DNA of 64,000 nt from Paraflavisolibacter caeni (GTDB lineage: Bacteria > Bacteroidota > Bacteroidia > Chitinophagales > Chitinophagaceae): positions 1 to 64,000 of the forward strand of contig NZ_JAOTIF010000007.1 of the NCBI RefSeq assembly GCF_025628885.1, given 5' to 3'. The translations under genes and the position numbers were made by a program. Each line of letters starts with the position of its first letter. Within the stretch, counting starts at the first letter, position 1. Shown here one piece after another: positions 26,224 to 36,142 of this stretch. A model generated the notes under the pieces. It had not been told where the DNA came from and did not search any database. It was given only the letters and a program-made list of their open reading frames with translations.

Positions 26224-29015
26224 AAATTACCGTTCAGTTTATATTGGCCACTCTTCTCTCCATTAATAGTTCTCTTTCAATTGCACAGCAACAACGTTCC
26301 GCAGTAGCCTGGCCTCAGGTTAAAAAAGAAATGCAACCCTGGACCCGCTGGTGGTGGATGGGTAGTGCTGTGGACGAGGAAAATCTTGGCTACTTACTGA
26401 CTACCTACAAGAAGGCAGGGTTTGGCGGAGTGGAAGTAACACCTATTTATGGGGCTATTGGTTATGAAAACCGTTATATCGATTTCCTTTCACCCAAGTG
26501 GATGAACATGCTGAATTTTACTGTTCAGAAAGCAACTTCATTGGGTATGGGTGTGGATCTAAATACCGGTACTGGTTGGCCATTTGGAGGTCCACAGATA
26601 AAATCCGATGATGCTGCTTCCAAATTAGTCATTCAGACCTATCGCATGTCTGCCGGAAGCAGGCTTACCGAGTCTCTGATTATGAAGGATGAGAAACAGC
26701 GCCTGGCGGGCGCTATGCTGCAAGCCGTTACTGCTTATGGCGACAAAGGAGAAGTGGTGTCACTGTTTGATCAAGTGGACAAGGATGGACGACTTCAATG
26801 GATGCCATCTTCTGGAAATTGGGAGGTGTATGCTGCTTTTTGCGGAAAGACATTGCAGCGTGTAAAAAGGGCTGCTCCTGGCGGTGAAGGACTGGTCGTG
26901 GATCACTTGTCCAAAAAGTCAGTAAATGTTTACCTGAATAGGTTTGATCAGGCTTTTACTCCGAAAGTGGCCGGCTTCCGTGCTTTTTTTAACGACAGCT
27001 ATGAAGTTTACGATGCCAGTTGGTCACCCGATTTCTTTGATTTATTTCAACACAACCGAGGCTACGATTTGCGTCTTTATTTACGGCAATTGGCCAGTTC
27101 CGATTCTTCATCTGATGAAGTGGCCAGGATCAAATCTGATTACAGGGAAACCATGGGGGAAATGCTGCTGGAAAACTTTACCCGTAATTGGACGTCCTGG
27201 GCGCATGGTTATCAGAAATTGACCAAGAATCAGGCGCATGGCTCGCCGGGTAATCTGCTGGATCTTTATGGTGCTGTTGATATACCCGAATGCGAAACAC
27301 ATTTCGGGCCCACAGATTTTTCTATTCCCGGCCTGAGAAAAGACAGCAATGATGTGGTTGACCCGGAGCATAATTCCATGATCTTCAAGTTCGCTTCTTC
27401 CGCTGCGCATGTATATGGAAAGCCGCTGGTATCTTCGGAAACCTTTGTCTGGCTGACCGATCATTTCAAAACATCCCTTTCTCAATGCAAGCCCGAAGTT
27501 GAAAGGTTGTTTCTTTCCGGCGTGAACCATACCTTTTATCATGGTACTACCTATTCGCCAAAAGAGGTACCCTTCCCTGGTTGGTTGTTTTATGCTGCGG
27601 TCAATTTCGTGCCTTCTAATAGCTTCTGGCCACACTTGAGCGGACTGAATGGGTATATTACCCGTTGCCAATCGGTGTTGCAGTCTGGTACACCAGATAA
27701 TGAATTGTTGCTGTATTGGCCTGTTTATGATAATTGGAATAAGGCTAAAGGGCTGGAGATGCAACTCAGTTTTCACAATACCAGAAGCTGGCTGACACCT
27801 ACCACCTTTTATAGTCTGGCTACTCGCATGCAGGATGCAGGTTATTTACAAGACTTTGCTTCTGATCAAATGTTATCCAGGATCGGAAGCCGGAATGGCA
27901 CATTGCAAATGGGGCCTTCAGGAAATGTATATAAAGCATTGGTGGTCCCTGCCTGTAAGATGATGCCTGTTGCTACCCTGCAAAAGATACTGCAGTTAGC
28001 CGAAAACGGCGCAACTGTTGTTTTTGAGCAATTGCCCGAAGATGTACCAGGATTTAAAGATGCGGATGCCCGTAAAACTCAATTGAAGAACATCTTGTCA
28101 CGCATGGCTTTCGGTGATGCCGGAAACAGTGTGAAAAAGGTGAAGTTGGGTAAAGGGCAGGTCTACCTGGCTGATGATGTGCAACAGGCGCTGGAAATGG
28201 CAGGTATTCAACGAGAAAAGTTGACAGAAACGGGGCTGCAGTTCATCCGCCGCAATTTGCCTGATGGAAAATACTACTACCTGGTTAATCATACAGCCAA
28301 AGTCATTAATACCAGCATTCCTTTGAATACGGTTGCTTCCTCTGTAGTGATCATGGATCCTTTGACAGGTGTATATGGAAAAGCCGAGGCGTCCGATGCC
28401 AACGGCACAACAAAAGTGCGGGTTCAATTACAGCCGGGGGAAGCCCTCTTCTTGCGCAGTTTTACAAAGGCTGCACCGCAGGTGAGTGCCTGGAAATACC
28501 TTGATCAGCCAGGTAATCCGCTTATCATTAACGGAACATGGAAGCTTCATTTTACGCAAGGAGGGCCTAAACTTCCTTCGGACCAGGAAATGAAAAGCCT
28601 GGTTTCCTGGACTAGCCTTACCGATACCAGCATTACTGCTTTTTCAGGCAGCGGTGAGTACACAATTACTTTCAATCTGCCTGCAAAGAATGCGAAGGAA
28701 TACCTGCTCGATTTAGGCCAGGTTTGTGAAAGCGCACACGTCTGGATAAACGGAATGGACGCCGGTATTTTCTGGAGTGTACCCTTCCAATCCAGGGTTG
28801 GTATATACCTGAAGCCAGGTAAAAATACTTTGAAGATTGAAGTGGCTAACCTAATGGCCAACCGGGTACGTGACATGGACCGTAAAGGAATACAATGGCG
28901 CAAGTATCACGAGATCAATTTCGTGAACAATCATTACAAGCCTTTTGATGCTTCAAACTGGGAGCCTATGCCATCCGGCCTGTTAGGCCCGGTAAGAATA
29001 ATACCAGTAAATTAG
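26220..29015 (+). CDS. Secreted GH106-type alpha-L-rhamnosidase
   Basis: The 931-residue protein has a signal peptide (MKITVQFILATLLSINSSLS, then AQQQ) and the typical GH106 opening MQPWTRWWWMGSAVDEENLG, then GFGGVEVTPIYG and LGMGVDLNTGTGWPFGGPQI. The middle part holds the barrel (VSSETFVWLTDHFKT, FYHGTTYSP). The C-terminal 200 residues are a beta-sandwich (AKEYLLDLGQVCESAHVWIN). GH106 enzymes remove terminal alpha-L-rhamnose from plant polysaccharides such as rhamnogalacturonan. ATG 26220 is preferred to ATG 26199, because the leader then starts with Lys. No SusC/D pair accompanies it. Confidence 0.9.
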   Translation: MKITVQFILATLLSINSSLSIAQQQRSAVAWPQVKKEMQPWTRWWWMGSAVDEENLGYLLTTYKKAGFGGVEVTPIYGAIGYENRYIDFLSPKWMNMLNFTVQKATSLGMGVDLNTGTGWPFGGPQIKSDDAASKLVIQTYRMSAGSRLTESLIMKDEKQRLAGAMLQAVTAYGDKGEVVSLFDQVDKDGRLQWMPSSGNWEVYAAFCGKTLQRVKRAAPGGEGLVVDHLSKKSVNVYLNRFDQAFTPKVAGFRAFFNDSYEVYDASWSPDFFDLFQHNRGYDLRLYLRQLASSDSSSDEVARIKSDYRETMGEMLLENFTRNWTSWAHGYQKLTKNQAHGSPGNLLDLYGAVDIPECETHFGPTDFSIPGLRKDSNDVVDPEHNSMIFKFASSAAHVYGKPLVSSETFVWLTDHFKTSLSQCKPEVERLFLSGVNHTFYHGTTYSPKEVPFPGWLFYAAVNFVPSNSFWPHLSGLNGYITRCQSVLQSGTPDNELLLYWPVYDNWNKAKGLEMQLSFHNTRSWLTPTTFYSLATRMQDAGYLQDFASDQMLSRIGSRNGTLQMGPSGNVYKALVVPACKMMPVATLQKILQLAENGATVVFEQLPEDVPGFKDADARKTQLKNILSRMAFGDAGNSVKKVKLGKGQVYLADDVQQALEMAGIQREKLTETGLQFIRRNLPDGKYYYLVNHTAKVINTSIPLNTVASSVVIMDPLTGVYGKAEASDANGTTKVRVQLQPGEALFLRSFTKAAPQVSAWKYLDQPGNPLIINGTWKLHFTQGGPKLPSDQEMKSLVSWTSLTDTSITAFSGSGEYTITFNLPAKNAKEYLLDLGQVCESAHVWINGMDAGIFWSVPFQSRVGIYLKPGKNTLKIEVANLMANRVRDMDRKGIQWRKYHEINFVNNHYKPFDASNWEPMPSGLLGPVRIIPVN

Positions 29016-29057
29016 ATGTACGATCGTTAAGTTCTTAACATGTAATTTAAAACAATT

Positions 29058-29510
29058 ATGAAAAAGGCTATTGTTTTCTTTACACTATTAACTGTTTTAC
29101 ATTTCGATTCATTTTCGCAATCAATAACCAAGGTCGAAAAGGAAAAAGTCATTAATGAAATAAGGGATGTTGAAAAAAAGTTCCAGGATGATTTGAAAGC
29201 TTATGGAGCAGAATATGCTTTCTATCATTATGCTGCCGAAAATGCGGTCATAAAAAGGGGGAATGACTCACTTATTATGGGGAACCTTGCGATTAAAAAA
29301 TTTTATTCCAATCCTGTATATAAAGATGCGATTGCGGAATGGAGTCCGGATTATGTTGATGTGTCGGATGATGGTAGTATGGCTTATACTTATGGAAAGT
29401 ATAAGTGGCGTATCATAGATGAAAATGGAAAGACTGGTGTTTATGAAGGCGTATTTCATACGGTCTGGAAAAAAATGAGTGATGGTAATTGGAAATATGT
29501 TTGGGATTAA
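29058..29510 (+). CDS. Secreted SnoaL/DUF4440-like small protein
   Basis: This 150-residue protein starts with a cleavable leader (MKKAIVFFTLLTVLHFDSFS, then Q). The mature part fits the NTF2-like/DUF4440 fold: a helical start (FQDDLKAYGAEYAFYHYAAE), NAVIKRGNDSLIMGNLAIKK, and paired strands SMAYTYGKYKWRI and FHTVWKKMSDGNWKYVWD, the usual ending of the family. Members bind small ligands or act as enzymes; the role is unknown. It lies 42 bp after the rhamnosidase and may be co-transcribed with it. Confidence 0.8.
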   Translation: MKKAIVFFTLLTVLHFDSFSQSITKVEKEKVINEIRDVEKKFQDDLKAYGAEYAFYHYAAENAVIKRGNDSLIMGNLAIKKFYSNPVYKDAIAEWSPDYVDVSDDGSMAYTYGKYKWRIIDENGKTGVYEGVFHTVWKKMSDGNWKYVWD

Positions 29511-29539
29511 CTATTGTAAGGACCACGCGCTATTATGGC

Positions 29540-32167
29540 TCACAAAATGGAGAGATCGTCAATATCCATTTCTAATAACAAATTGGCTATTAATGCCGTC
29601 CAACCGGTTTGGTGAGATGCCCCCAAACCCTGGCCGGTATCGCCGTGAAAAAATTCGTAGAATAAATGATGTTCTTTAAAGTGATCCTTAGACCAACAAG
29701 GTTCATGGCTTGGATGGTACTGGAATTTTCCTGAATCATTCCTTTCAAAAATCTTCAAAAGTCTTTTAGTAAGCTGATTAGCAATTTGTTTGAGCGTTAG
29801 CTTCTTTCCCGACCCGGCAGGAAATTCATGCGTGTAACTATCGCCGTAATATTCATAATATTTGCGAAGGGCATGAATAATCAGATAATTCAAAGGTAAC
29901 CAGATTGGTCCGCGCCAGTTGGAATTACCCCCAAACATGGCGGTAGAACTTTCTCCTGGTTCATACTGAATGCCGTAATAACTGCCCTGGTACTCAAACA
30001 TATAAGGTTTATCCTGGTGGCATTTTGAAAGGGATCGGATTCCGTATTCTGATAGAAACTCCGCTTCGTCTAAAAGTCTGTCTAATAGTAGTTCCAGCCG
30101 ATCACCAATCATGATAGCAAATAAATAATTCCCATCCTTGTTCCTGGTTTCAATATCTGATATTATGCGGGTTAAGTCGGGCCTGGTAAGCCTGATGACT
30201 TGTAACCTGGTATTAAATTCCCGAAGGTTTTCAAATACGCTGCTATGCATTATTTCAACAGCCAATAAGGGAATGATACCTACCAGAGAGCGGACTTTTA
30301 AACGCTGGACGTGTCCACTTTCGAACTGAATGGCATCATAGTAAAATGCATCTTGTTCATCCCACAAAGAAATGTCCTTTTTTCCCATATGATGCATGGC
30401 CCATCCTATGTTTAAAAAATGCCTGAAGAACTTGGCTGCTGATTCTTCGAAAGCCTTGTTATGTTGCGCAAGTTCCAGAGATATGCGCAACATATTAATG
30501 GCATACATAGCCATCCAGCTTGTTGCATCGGCTTGTTGCAATTTCTTGATGCCTGGAGGCATTTGATTTCTATCAAATACGCCAATATTATCTAACCCAA
30601 GAAAGCCGCCCTCAAAGATATCTGTACCATTTGCATCCTTTTGATTGACCCACCATGTGAAATTCATCAACAACTTCTGGAAGGCCCGCTCCAGGAAGTC
30701 CCAGTCAGAAATCCCAGTTCTTTTCTTATCTACTTCATAAACATACCATACACTCCATGCATGCACCGGCGGGTTCACATCGCTGAAGTTCCATTCATAG
30801 GCAGGTATTTGTCCGTTTGGGTGCATATAGTATTCACGTAGTACCAGCAACAGTTGTTGCTTTGCAAAGTGAGCATCAACATGAATAAAAGCTGCGGCAT
30901 GAAAGGCCAGATCCCAGGCTGCAAACCAGGGATACTCCCATTTATCTGGCATTGAAATGATATTCCGGGCAGTAAGGTGTTGCCAGTCGTAATTCCTTTT
31001 TTGAATTCGAAAGGGAGGCGTCTCATGGGGTTCACCAAAGAGCCATTTAAATACATCCAGGTAATAGAATTGTTTCGTCCACAGCAGCCCACTCACAGAA
31101 CTGCGCAATAATAAGCGATGGTTAAGGGCTATTTTACCTGGTGTCAGGTTTGTATAATATTGATCTGTTTCTGTTTTGCGTTTTGCAAATATTTCATCAA
31201 ATTCTGCCCAGGGAGCATCCTGTTCTGTTTTGCTTAGTCTAACCCTGAATGTTTTCGATGCGCCCGGAGCTATATTCTCTTTGAGCCAGACAGCGGCTTT
31301 TGTTCCAACTTTATTGGGGTTAACGGTTTTTGCTTTGTTGACGATGTAGTTGTTGATCCCATCTTTTACAAAAAGACTATCGTTGGGTCTATTATAAATC
31401 CTTTGACTATTCGTTTCATTATCGCAGAACAATTGCTCCCCATGCTCATGATAGAAATAAAAGTTGCCATTGCGACTGGAACTGGTTTGTAGGCTATGGG
31501 CTGACAAGGATATTATCTCTGGTTTGGAAAACCGGGAATTGTGTTTCCAGAAATTACGGAACCAAAGATGAGGAAGTACATGTATGGTAGCTGGTTCAGG
31601 GCCGCGATTAAACACCACGATTTTCAACAGGATGTCGTTGATGTCTCCTTTTGCATATTCAATGTAGCAATCGAAATAACGGTTATCCTTAAATGCATTT
31701 GTATCCAGTATTTCATACTCGGAGTTAAAACGGCTTTGCTTGTTTTTATGCAGCAATTCCAGATAGGGAAATGCTGCCTGAGGATATTTATAAAGGAATT
31801 TGCAATAAGAATGTGTAGGGGAGGAATCCAGGTGAAAATAAAGTTCTTTAACGTCTTCTCCATGATTGCCTTCTCCGTTGGTTAAACCAAAGAGCCTTTC
31901 TTTTAAGATAGTATCTTTCCCGTTCCAAAAAGCAGGGGCAAGGCATAATACCTGATCAGTATCGCAAAATCCGGCTATTCCATCTTCACCCCAACGATAA
32001 GCATAACTTCTTGCAAGATCATGATTAATATAATTCCAGGCGTTTCCTTCAGGGCTATAATCTTCCCTGACAGTACCCCATTGCCTGTCAGATAGATATG
32101 GCCCCCACTTTTTCCAATTTTTATTGTTATGTGAATTTGATAGCCTCTCTTTTTCTATTTCGCTCAT
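29540..32167 (-). CDS. GH63/MGH1-like glucosidase (mannosyl-oligosaccharide glucosidase family)
   Basis: An 875-residue cytoplasmic protein with an (alpha/alpha)6 barrel of the GH63/trehalase superfamily. It starts with KWGPYLSDRQWGTVREDYSP, the standard opening of bacterial members. KWEYPWFAAWDLAFHAAAFI carries the likely acid Asp, and FGGNSNWRGPIWLPLNYLII plus YEFFHGDTGQGLGASHQTGW end the catalytic part. Related bacterial enzymes act on glucosyl- or mannosyl-glycerate and similar alpha-glucosides. No signal peptide is seen. It stands alone, convergent with the DUF4440-like gene. Confidence 0.85.
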   Translation of the reverse strand: MSEIEKERLSNSHNNKNWKKWGPYLSDRQWGTVREDYSPEGNAWNYINHDLARSYAYRWGEDGIAGFCDTDQVLCLAPAFWNGKDTILKERLFGLTNGEGNHGEDVKELYFHLDSSPTHSYCKFLYKYPQAAFPYLELLHKNKQSRFNSEYEILDTNAFKDNRYFDCYIEYAKGDINDILLKIVVFNRGPEPATIHVLPHLWFRNFWKHNSRFSKPEIISLSAHSLQTSSSRNGNFYFYHEHGEQLFCDNETNSQRIYNRPNDSLFVKDGINNYIVNKAKTVNPNKVGTKAAVWLKENIAPGASKTFRVRLSKTEQDAPWAEFDEIFAKRKTETDQYYTNLTPGKIALNHRLLLRSSVSGLLWTKQFYYLDVFKWLFGEPHETPPFRIQKRNYDWQHLTARNIISMPDKWEYPWFAAWDLAFHAAAFIHVDAHFAKQQLLLVLREYYMHPNGQIPAYEWNFSDVNPPVHAWSVWYVYEVDKKRTGISDWDFLERAFQKLLMNFTWWVNQKDANGTDIFEGGFLGLDNIGVFDRNQMPPGIKKLQQADATSWMAMYAINMLRISLELAQHNKAFEESAAKFFRHFLNIGWAMHHMGKKDISLWDEQDAFYYDAIQFESGHVQRLKVRSLVGIIPLLAVEIMHSSVFENLREFNTRLQVIRLTRPDLTRIISDIETRNKDGNYLFAIMIGDRLELLLDRLLDEAEFLSEYGIRSLSKCHQDKPYMFEYQGSYYGIQYEPGESSTAMFGGNSNWRGPIWLPLNYLIIHALRKYYEYYGDSYTHEFPAGSGKKLTLKQIANQLTKRLLKIFERNDSGKFQYHPSHEPCWSKDHFKEHHLFYEFFHGDTGQGLGASHQTGWTALIANLLLEMDIDDLSIL

Positions 32168-32419
32168 TATTTGTTTTTTTATAATATAAACTATTTTATA
32201 TTAATTTGGTAAAGTGTGTCGATATGGTTTGTTATTTTATTCTTTTTAATGGTGCGTCTAATCGTTATTAAGTTAAGGAATAATTATTATTCAAATTATA
32301 AATTATTGTCCTGATTAAGTTGGTTATTTTATTGCTGGTTTCATTATTCTCGGTGAAGTATGATATAAGGTATTGCTTTATAAAAAAATCAGTATTATTT
32401 TAGTGTAAACCTTACCCAT

Positions 32420-32908
32420 ATGAAACCTTTTTCTACAGCAATTTTATTGCTTATTCTTCCTTTCTTTGCCATCACCCAAGGCACTGCTGTCGGGCCGTTT
32501 GCTGGTCAATTAAAGAAGATTCTGACAGAAGCTTCTTCTGGCTTTAAAAGTTTCCGAAAAGAAAAGGTAGAGCAGGTTGGCTCTGATGTGGTTTATGCTT
32601 CCAAAGTAAACCTGCAGGGAACAACAGAGAATAAAATCAACAGCTACAGTGATGGTATCTCCTATATGGCTACAATTGCTTCGGGTATTGATGAAAAACA
32701 GGCTAAAAGCCTGGTTGAGAATTGGAAAAAAAAGTTATTATCCATATTGGGCAAAGGTTATGAAGAAGTGCCCTATAGAAACAATAATAATAAAACATTG
32801 CAGGAAGGTTATTTTCTAATAGGGGAACAGCTAACTGTATCGATCGATTATAGCAATTATGAACCGGAGCAACCCTTTAACGTCTACCTGGTTGTTCTTA
32901 AGCAATAG
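32420..32908 (+). CDS. Secreted protein of unknown function (162 aa)
   Basis: The leader MKPFSTAILLLILPFFAITQ is followed by a mixed alpha/beta body with SGFKSFRKEKVEQVGSDVVY and a C-terminal TVSIDYSNYEPEQPFNVYLV strand pair. No named family is recognised; it looks like a small periplasmic protein. It is divergent from the GH63-like gene across 250 bp of very AT-rich DNA, where TATTTTAG just before the gene is close to the Bacteroidota -7 element TAnnTTTG. Confidence 0.65.
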   Translation: MKPFSTAILLLILPFFAITQGTAVGPFAGQLKKILTEASSGFKSFRKEKVEQVGSDVVYASKVNLQGTTENKINSYSDGISYMATIASGIDEKQAKSLVENWKKKLLSILGKGYEEVPYRNNNNKTLQEGYFLIGEQLTVSIDYSNYEPEQPFNVYLVVLKQ

Positions 32909-32941
32909 TTTTTTCAATAAATACAGGGAAGCTGCATTTGC

Positions 32942-33604
32942 TTATTTGTAGCTCAGTTCGTTAATATCTCTTACTTCAAGTATTTGCTTGTTACTACCTA
33001 TGGTCAGGCATTTGATCATGGCCTGACCTACTTGTCTCAATGTGCTGGTACCGTTGGGGAAAACTACTTTTAAGAACGGGTACAACCAGCCTAAATAATT
33101 GTATAATTTCAAAGTATACTTTTGACCCGGACTAGCTTTCATAAAACCAGGACGAAAATTATGCACTTTTTTAAAAGGTAATTTTGTCAATGCATTTTCG
33201 GTTTTTCCCTTTACACGGGCCCACATCAACCGGCCTTTTTCACTGCTATCTGTGCCACCTCCACTTACGTAAATAAATGTCATTCCCTGATTTTGATGTG
33301 CCAGTACTTTTGCAAAATGAATGGTTGTATCGTAAGTGATACGGCTGTAATCAGTTTCATTCATTCCTATACTACTAACTCCTGCACAATAAAAGCAGGC
33401 ATCGTAGCCTTGCAGGTTTTCATCATTTTCTTGAAGGTTGAGAAAATTGGGTACTATGTATTCTTTTAACTTTGGATGAGACCTTCCGTTTGGTCTTCTG
33501 CTGACACTTAACACTTCTGAAATCTGGGGGTGATCAAGACATTCCATCAAAACTCCTTCTCCTACCATTCCTGTTGTCCCGGTGATAATTACTTTATAGC
33601 TCAT
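32942..33604 (-). CDS. NAD(P)-binding atypical SDR/epimerase-like protein
   Basis: The 220-residue protein begins KVIITGTTGMVGEGVLMECL (GxxGxxG loop) and continues with ACFYCAGVSSIGMNETDYSR, FIYVSGGGTDSSEKGRLMW and VKGKTENALTKLPF, resembling the small membrane-associated NAD-dependent epimerase-like proteins of Bacteroidota. The usual active-site Tyr is not in the YxxxK position (W-A-R-V-K-G-K region), so catalysis is doubtful. Its start overlaps by 4 bp the stop of the upstream secreted protein gene. Confidence 0.8.
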   Translation of the reverse strand: MSYKVIITGTTGMVGEGVLMECLDHPQISEVLSVSRRPNGRSHPKLKEYIVPNFLNLQENDENLQGYDACFYCAGVSSIGMNETDYSRITYDTTIHFAKVLAHQNQGMTFIYVSGGGTDSSEKGRLMWARVKGKTENALTKLPFKKVHNFRPGFMKASPGQKYTLKLYNYLGWLYPFLKVVFPNGTSTLRQVGQAMIKCLTIGSNKQILEVRDINELSYK

Positions 33605-34251
33605 TGATCAATATTGTTTGTGGTACGTTGAAAATGACAGATATGAGTTCCGGAAAAAGGCAAAGGGCCGTAAATTTCCTGCGGTGTTATGGTTAATGGA
33701 AAGCGGTCAAAAATGACGTCTGTAACAGAAGGCAGCATGCGAAAGGAAAAATGGTTGTGCCCTAGATTGGCAACATCAAATCGAGATGCTTTTTCCGGAC
33801 ACCACTGAAACTGCAACACTATACTATCTGCTTGTTCGATTGGAAGAACCATCTGCCCCTTTTCATTTGCGGTTGAGTGGAACTGTTTTCCTTTGGAATG
33901 AACTATGGCTATGACATAAGGCAAAATCTGCGGTGATGCATTGGTGATAAGCAGGGTTAGCTGTTTTCCTGGGTCCATTTTTGATTGGGTGAGCAAAAAG
34001 TCCTTAACTCCTTTTGGCTCGCTGTCCAATACCAAGTGATCTCCCATCTGTTGCCAAATGCCACTTGCCTGCCGGTCCAAGGCTCCATAGGAGAAAAAGA
34101 ACTGAAAGCGGCCATTGCTGTCCAACTTAAACCCACCTGCCATTTCCATCTCGCCTCGCAAATAATATGCTCCAATAGGAGAGGTGGTGGTTTGGGCCTG
34201 CAAGTTTAGTGCAATTAGAATTGAGCAAAGGAAGATCAATACCTTTTTCAT
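33601..34251 (-). CDS. Secreted protein of unknown function (216 aa)
   Basis: It has a clean signal peptide (MKKVLIFLCSILIALNLQAQ) and a body that begins with strands GAYYLRGEMEMAGGFKLDSN and FQFFFSYGALDRQASGIWQQ. This resembles the short beta domains of secreted proteins that report a loss-of-function 'no detectable phenotype' fold, but I cannot name the family. The stop overlaps the start of the NAD(P)-binding gene by 4 bp, so the two are translationally coupled; the biological link is unknown. Confidence 0.7.
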   Translation of the reverse strand: MKKVLIFLCSILIALNLQAQTTTSPIGAYYLRGEMEMAGGFKLDSNGRFQFFFSYGALDRQASGIWQQMGDHLVLDSEPKGVKDFLLTQSKMDPGKQLTLLITNASPQILPYVIAIVHSKGKQFHSTANEKGQMVLPIEQADSIVLQFQWCPEKASRFDVANLGHNHFSFRMLPSVTDVIFDRFPLTITPQEIYGPLPFSGTHICHFQRTTNNIDQ

Positions 34252-34485
34252 GCCATGTCGTTAATTAAAGGTACTCCAGTTTTTGATTTTCTCAATACAT
34301 ATTGCCGCTGTGCTCGTTTGTTTGCTATCTGAAATAACTGGTTTGAAAAAATAATTGCCTCCTATAACGTTTCAGAATTTTTCAATTCAATTATTATTCA
34401 TACAACTAACATAATTTTAAGCTTCAGATGGATGTTTTTGGTAGCATAATTTATATGCATTTGTATGTAATGAAGCGAGTTTTTT

Positions 34486-36105
34486 ATGCAAAGTTTTTTA
34501 ACTCAATATGTTTATCTCATCTTAATTATCCTGGCGCTGGTCATGATTGCCAACAGACTTCGGATTGCTTACCCGATTGTGCTTGTATTGGGCGGGTTGA
34601 TGCTTAGTTTTATGGCCCAGTTTTCTGCGATCACCATTGATCCGGAATTGGTCTTCTTTATTTTTCTACCACCCCTTCTATACGAAGCTGCCTGGCAAGT
34701 ATCATGGAAAGAATTTTGGAAATGGAGAAGGGTGATCACCAGTTTTGCTTTTCCCATTGTTATCATTACATCTTGTGTCATTGCACTGATATCCAACGCG
34801 CTCATTCCAGGCTTCACTTTGGCCCTTGGTTTTCTATTGGGAGGCATTATATCACCGCCCGATGCAGTTTCTGCAACAACGATCATGCGGCAAGTAAAAG
34901 TGCCCAAATCACTGGTTAGCATTATTGAAGGAGAAAGCCTGCTTAATGATGCTTCCTCCCTGATCGTGTTTCGTTTTGCATTAGCAGCGGTGGTCACCGG
35001 GCAGTTTTATTTTCAACAGGCAGCCACCAGCTTTATTCTGGTCATTGTTTTGGGAACAATGATCGGTCTATTGGTGGGAGCCATTTTTTACTGCATTCAT
35101 CGCTGGTTGCCAACAACGCCCAGTATAGACATCGTTTTAACCCTGGTTACTCCTTACTGCATGTATTTCGCTGCAGAACACTTTCATTTTTCGGGTGTGT
35201 TAGCTGTAGTCAGTGGCGGTCTACTTTTATCAAGCAGGCGTCAGAGCATGCTTACTTATCAGAGCCGGATTGAGGGTGTCAATGTATGGTCAAATATGGT
35301 CTTTGTGCTCAATGGGTTGGTTTTTATGCTTATTGGTCTTCAGTTGCCGTCCATTATACAGCAACTTGGTGATATCAGCCTGGAAAGAGCAATCTGGTAT
35401 GGATTGGTTATCTCATTTGCTCTTATCCTTACCCGGCTGCTGTGTGCTCTTGGAGCATCCATTTTCACAAGGTTGATGAGTCATGTTATTACTGTTGCAG
35501 ATCCTAATCCTGGATGGAGGGGGCCACTGATTGCCGGTTGGGCAGGTATGCGTGGTGTGGTATCCCTGGCAGCTGCTCTTTCTATTCCCCTGGTCATCCA
35601 GGGAGGACAGCCTTTTCCTTATCGAAACCTGATTCTCTTCATTACATTTATAGTGATCCTGATAACTTTGGTTTTTCAAGGTCTTACACTTCCCTGGTTG
35701 ATTCGAAAAGTAAAGCTGAAGGATAATCATACGCCTATTCCAGGACAAAAGCAGGAATTGATCATCCAGAAAAAAATTGCGTTGACCTCGCTTCAATTAC
35801 TGGAAGAGAAATATAGCCAGGAGCGCATGCACAACGAACACCTGAATAATTTGTTCGCAAGGATGCAAATTGACTTGAATTTTTTCCAACAAAATATTGA
35901 AGCGCTCAACTACACAACAGAAAATCCTCTGACAAGTTATCAGCGCGTTTATTTAGAACTGTTAGATCAGCAAAGGAGATTGCTCAAAGAAATGAATCAC
36001 CGCGCTGAATTTGATGAGGAATTGATTCGAAAATACCTTTCGCTAATTGATCTTGAAGAATTCAAGCTCCGTGAAAAATTAGCACACGAAGTGGATCCAA
36101 ATTAA
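34486..36105 (+). CDS. CPA1 family Na+/H+ antiporter
   Basis: A 539-residue protein with about twelve membrane segments followed by a soluble helical tail of roughly 130 residues. The ion-binding core reads GGIISPPDAVSATTIMRQVK and IIEGESLLNDASSLIVFRFA, with the paired Asp/Asn pattern of CPA1 (NhaP-like, eukaryotic-NHE-like) transporters. LIAGWAGMRGVVSLAAALSI is the next conserved segment. It would exchange sodium or potassium for protons at the inner membrane. The tail (LQLLEEKYSQERMHNEHLNN) is charged and may be regulatory. Confidence 0.93.
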   Translation: MQSFLTQYVYLILIILALVMIANRLRIAYPIVLVLGGLMLSFMAQFSAITIDPELVFFIFLPPLLYEAAWQVSWKEFWKWRRVITSFAFPIVIITSCVIALISNALIPGFTLALGFLLGGIISPPDAVSATTIMRQVKVPKSLVSIIEGESLLNDASSLIVFRFALAAVVTGQFYFQQAATSFILVIVLGTMIGLLVGAIFYCIHRWLPTTPSIDIVLTLVTPYCMYFAAEHFHFSGVLAVVSGGLLLSSRRQSMLTYQSRIEGVNVWSNMVFVLNGLVFMLIGLQLPSIIQQLGDISLERAIWYGLVISFALILTRLLCALGASIFTRLMSHVITVADPNPGWRGPLIAGWAGMRGVVSLAAALSIPLVIQGGQPFPYRNLILFITFIVILITLVFQGLTLPWLIRKVKLKDNHTPIPGQKQELIIQKKIALTSLQLLEEKYSQERMHNEHLNNLFARMQIDLNFFQQNIEALNYTTENPLTSYQRVYLELLDQQRRLLKEMNHRAEFDEELIRKYLSLIDLEEFKLREKLAHEVDPN

Positions 36106-36142
36106 AAAAAAGCCTTACAAATAACTTTAAATAGAAACTACA

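Noticed and set aside
27108-27776. 222-aa frame antisense to the GH106 gene
   Set aside because: It lies wholly opposite a well-supported gene, is rich in Ile/Arg from the complement, and has no domain.
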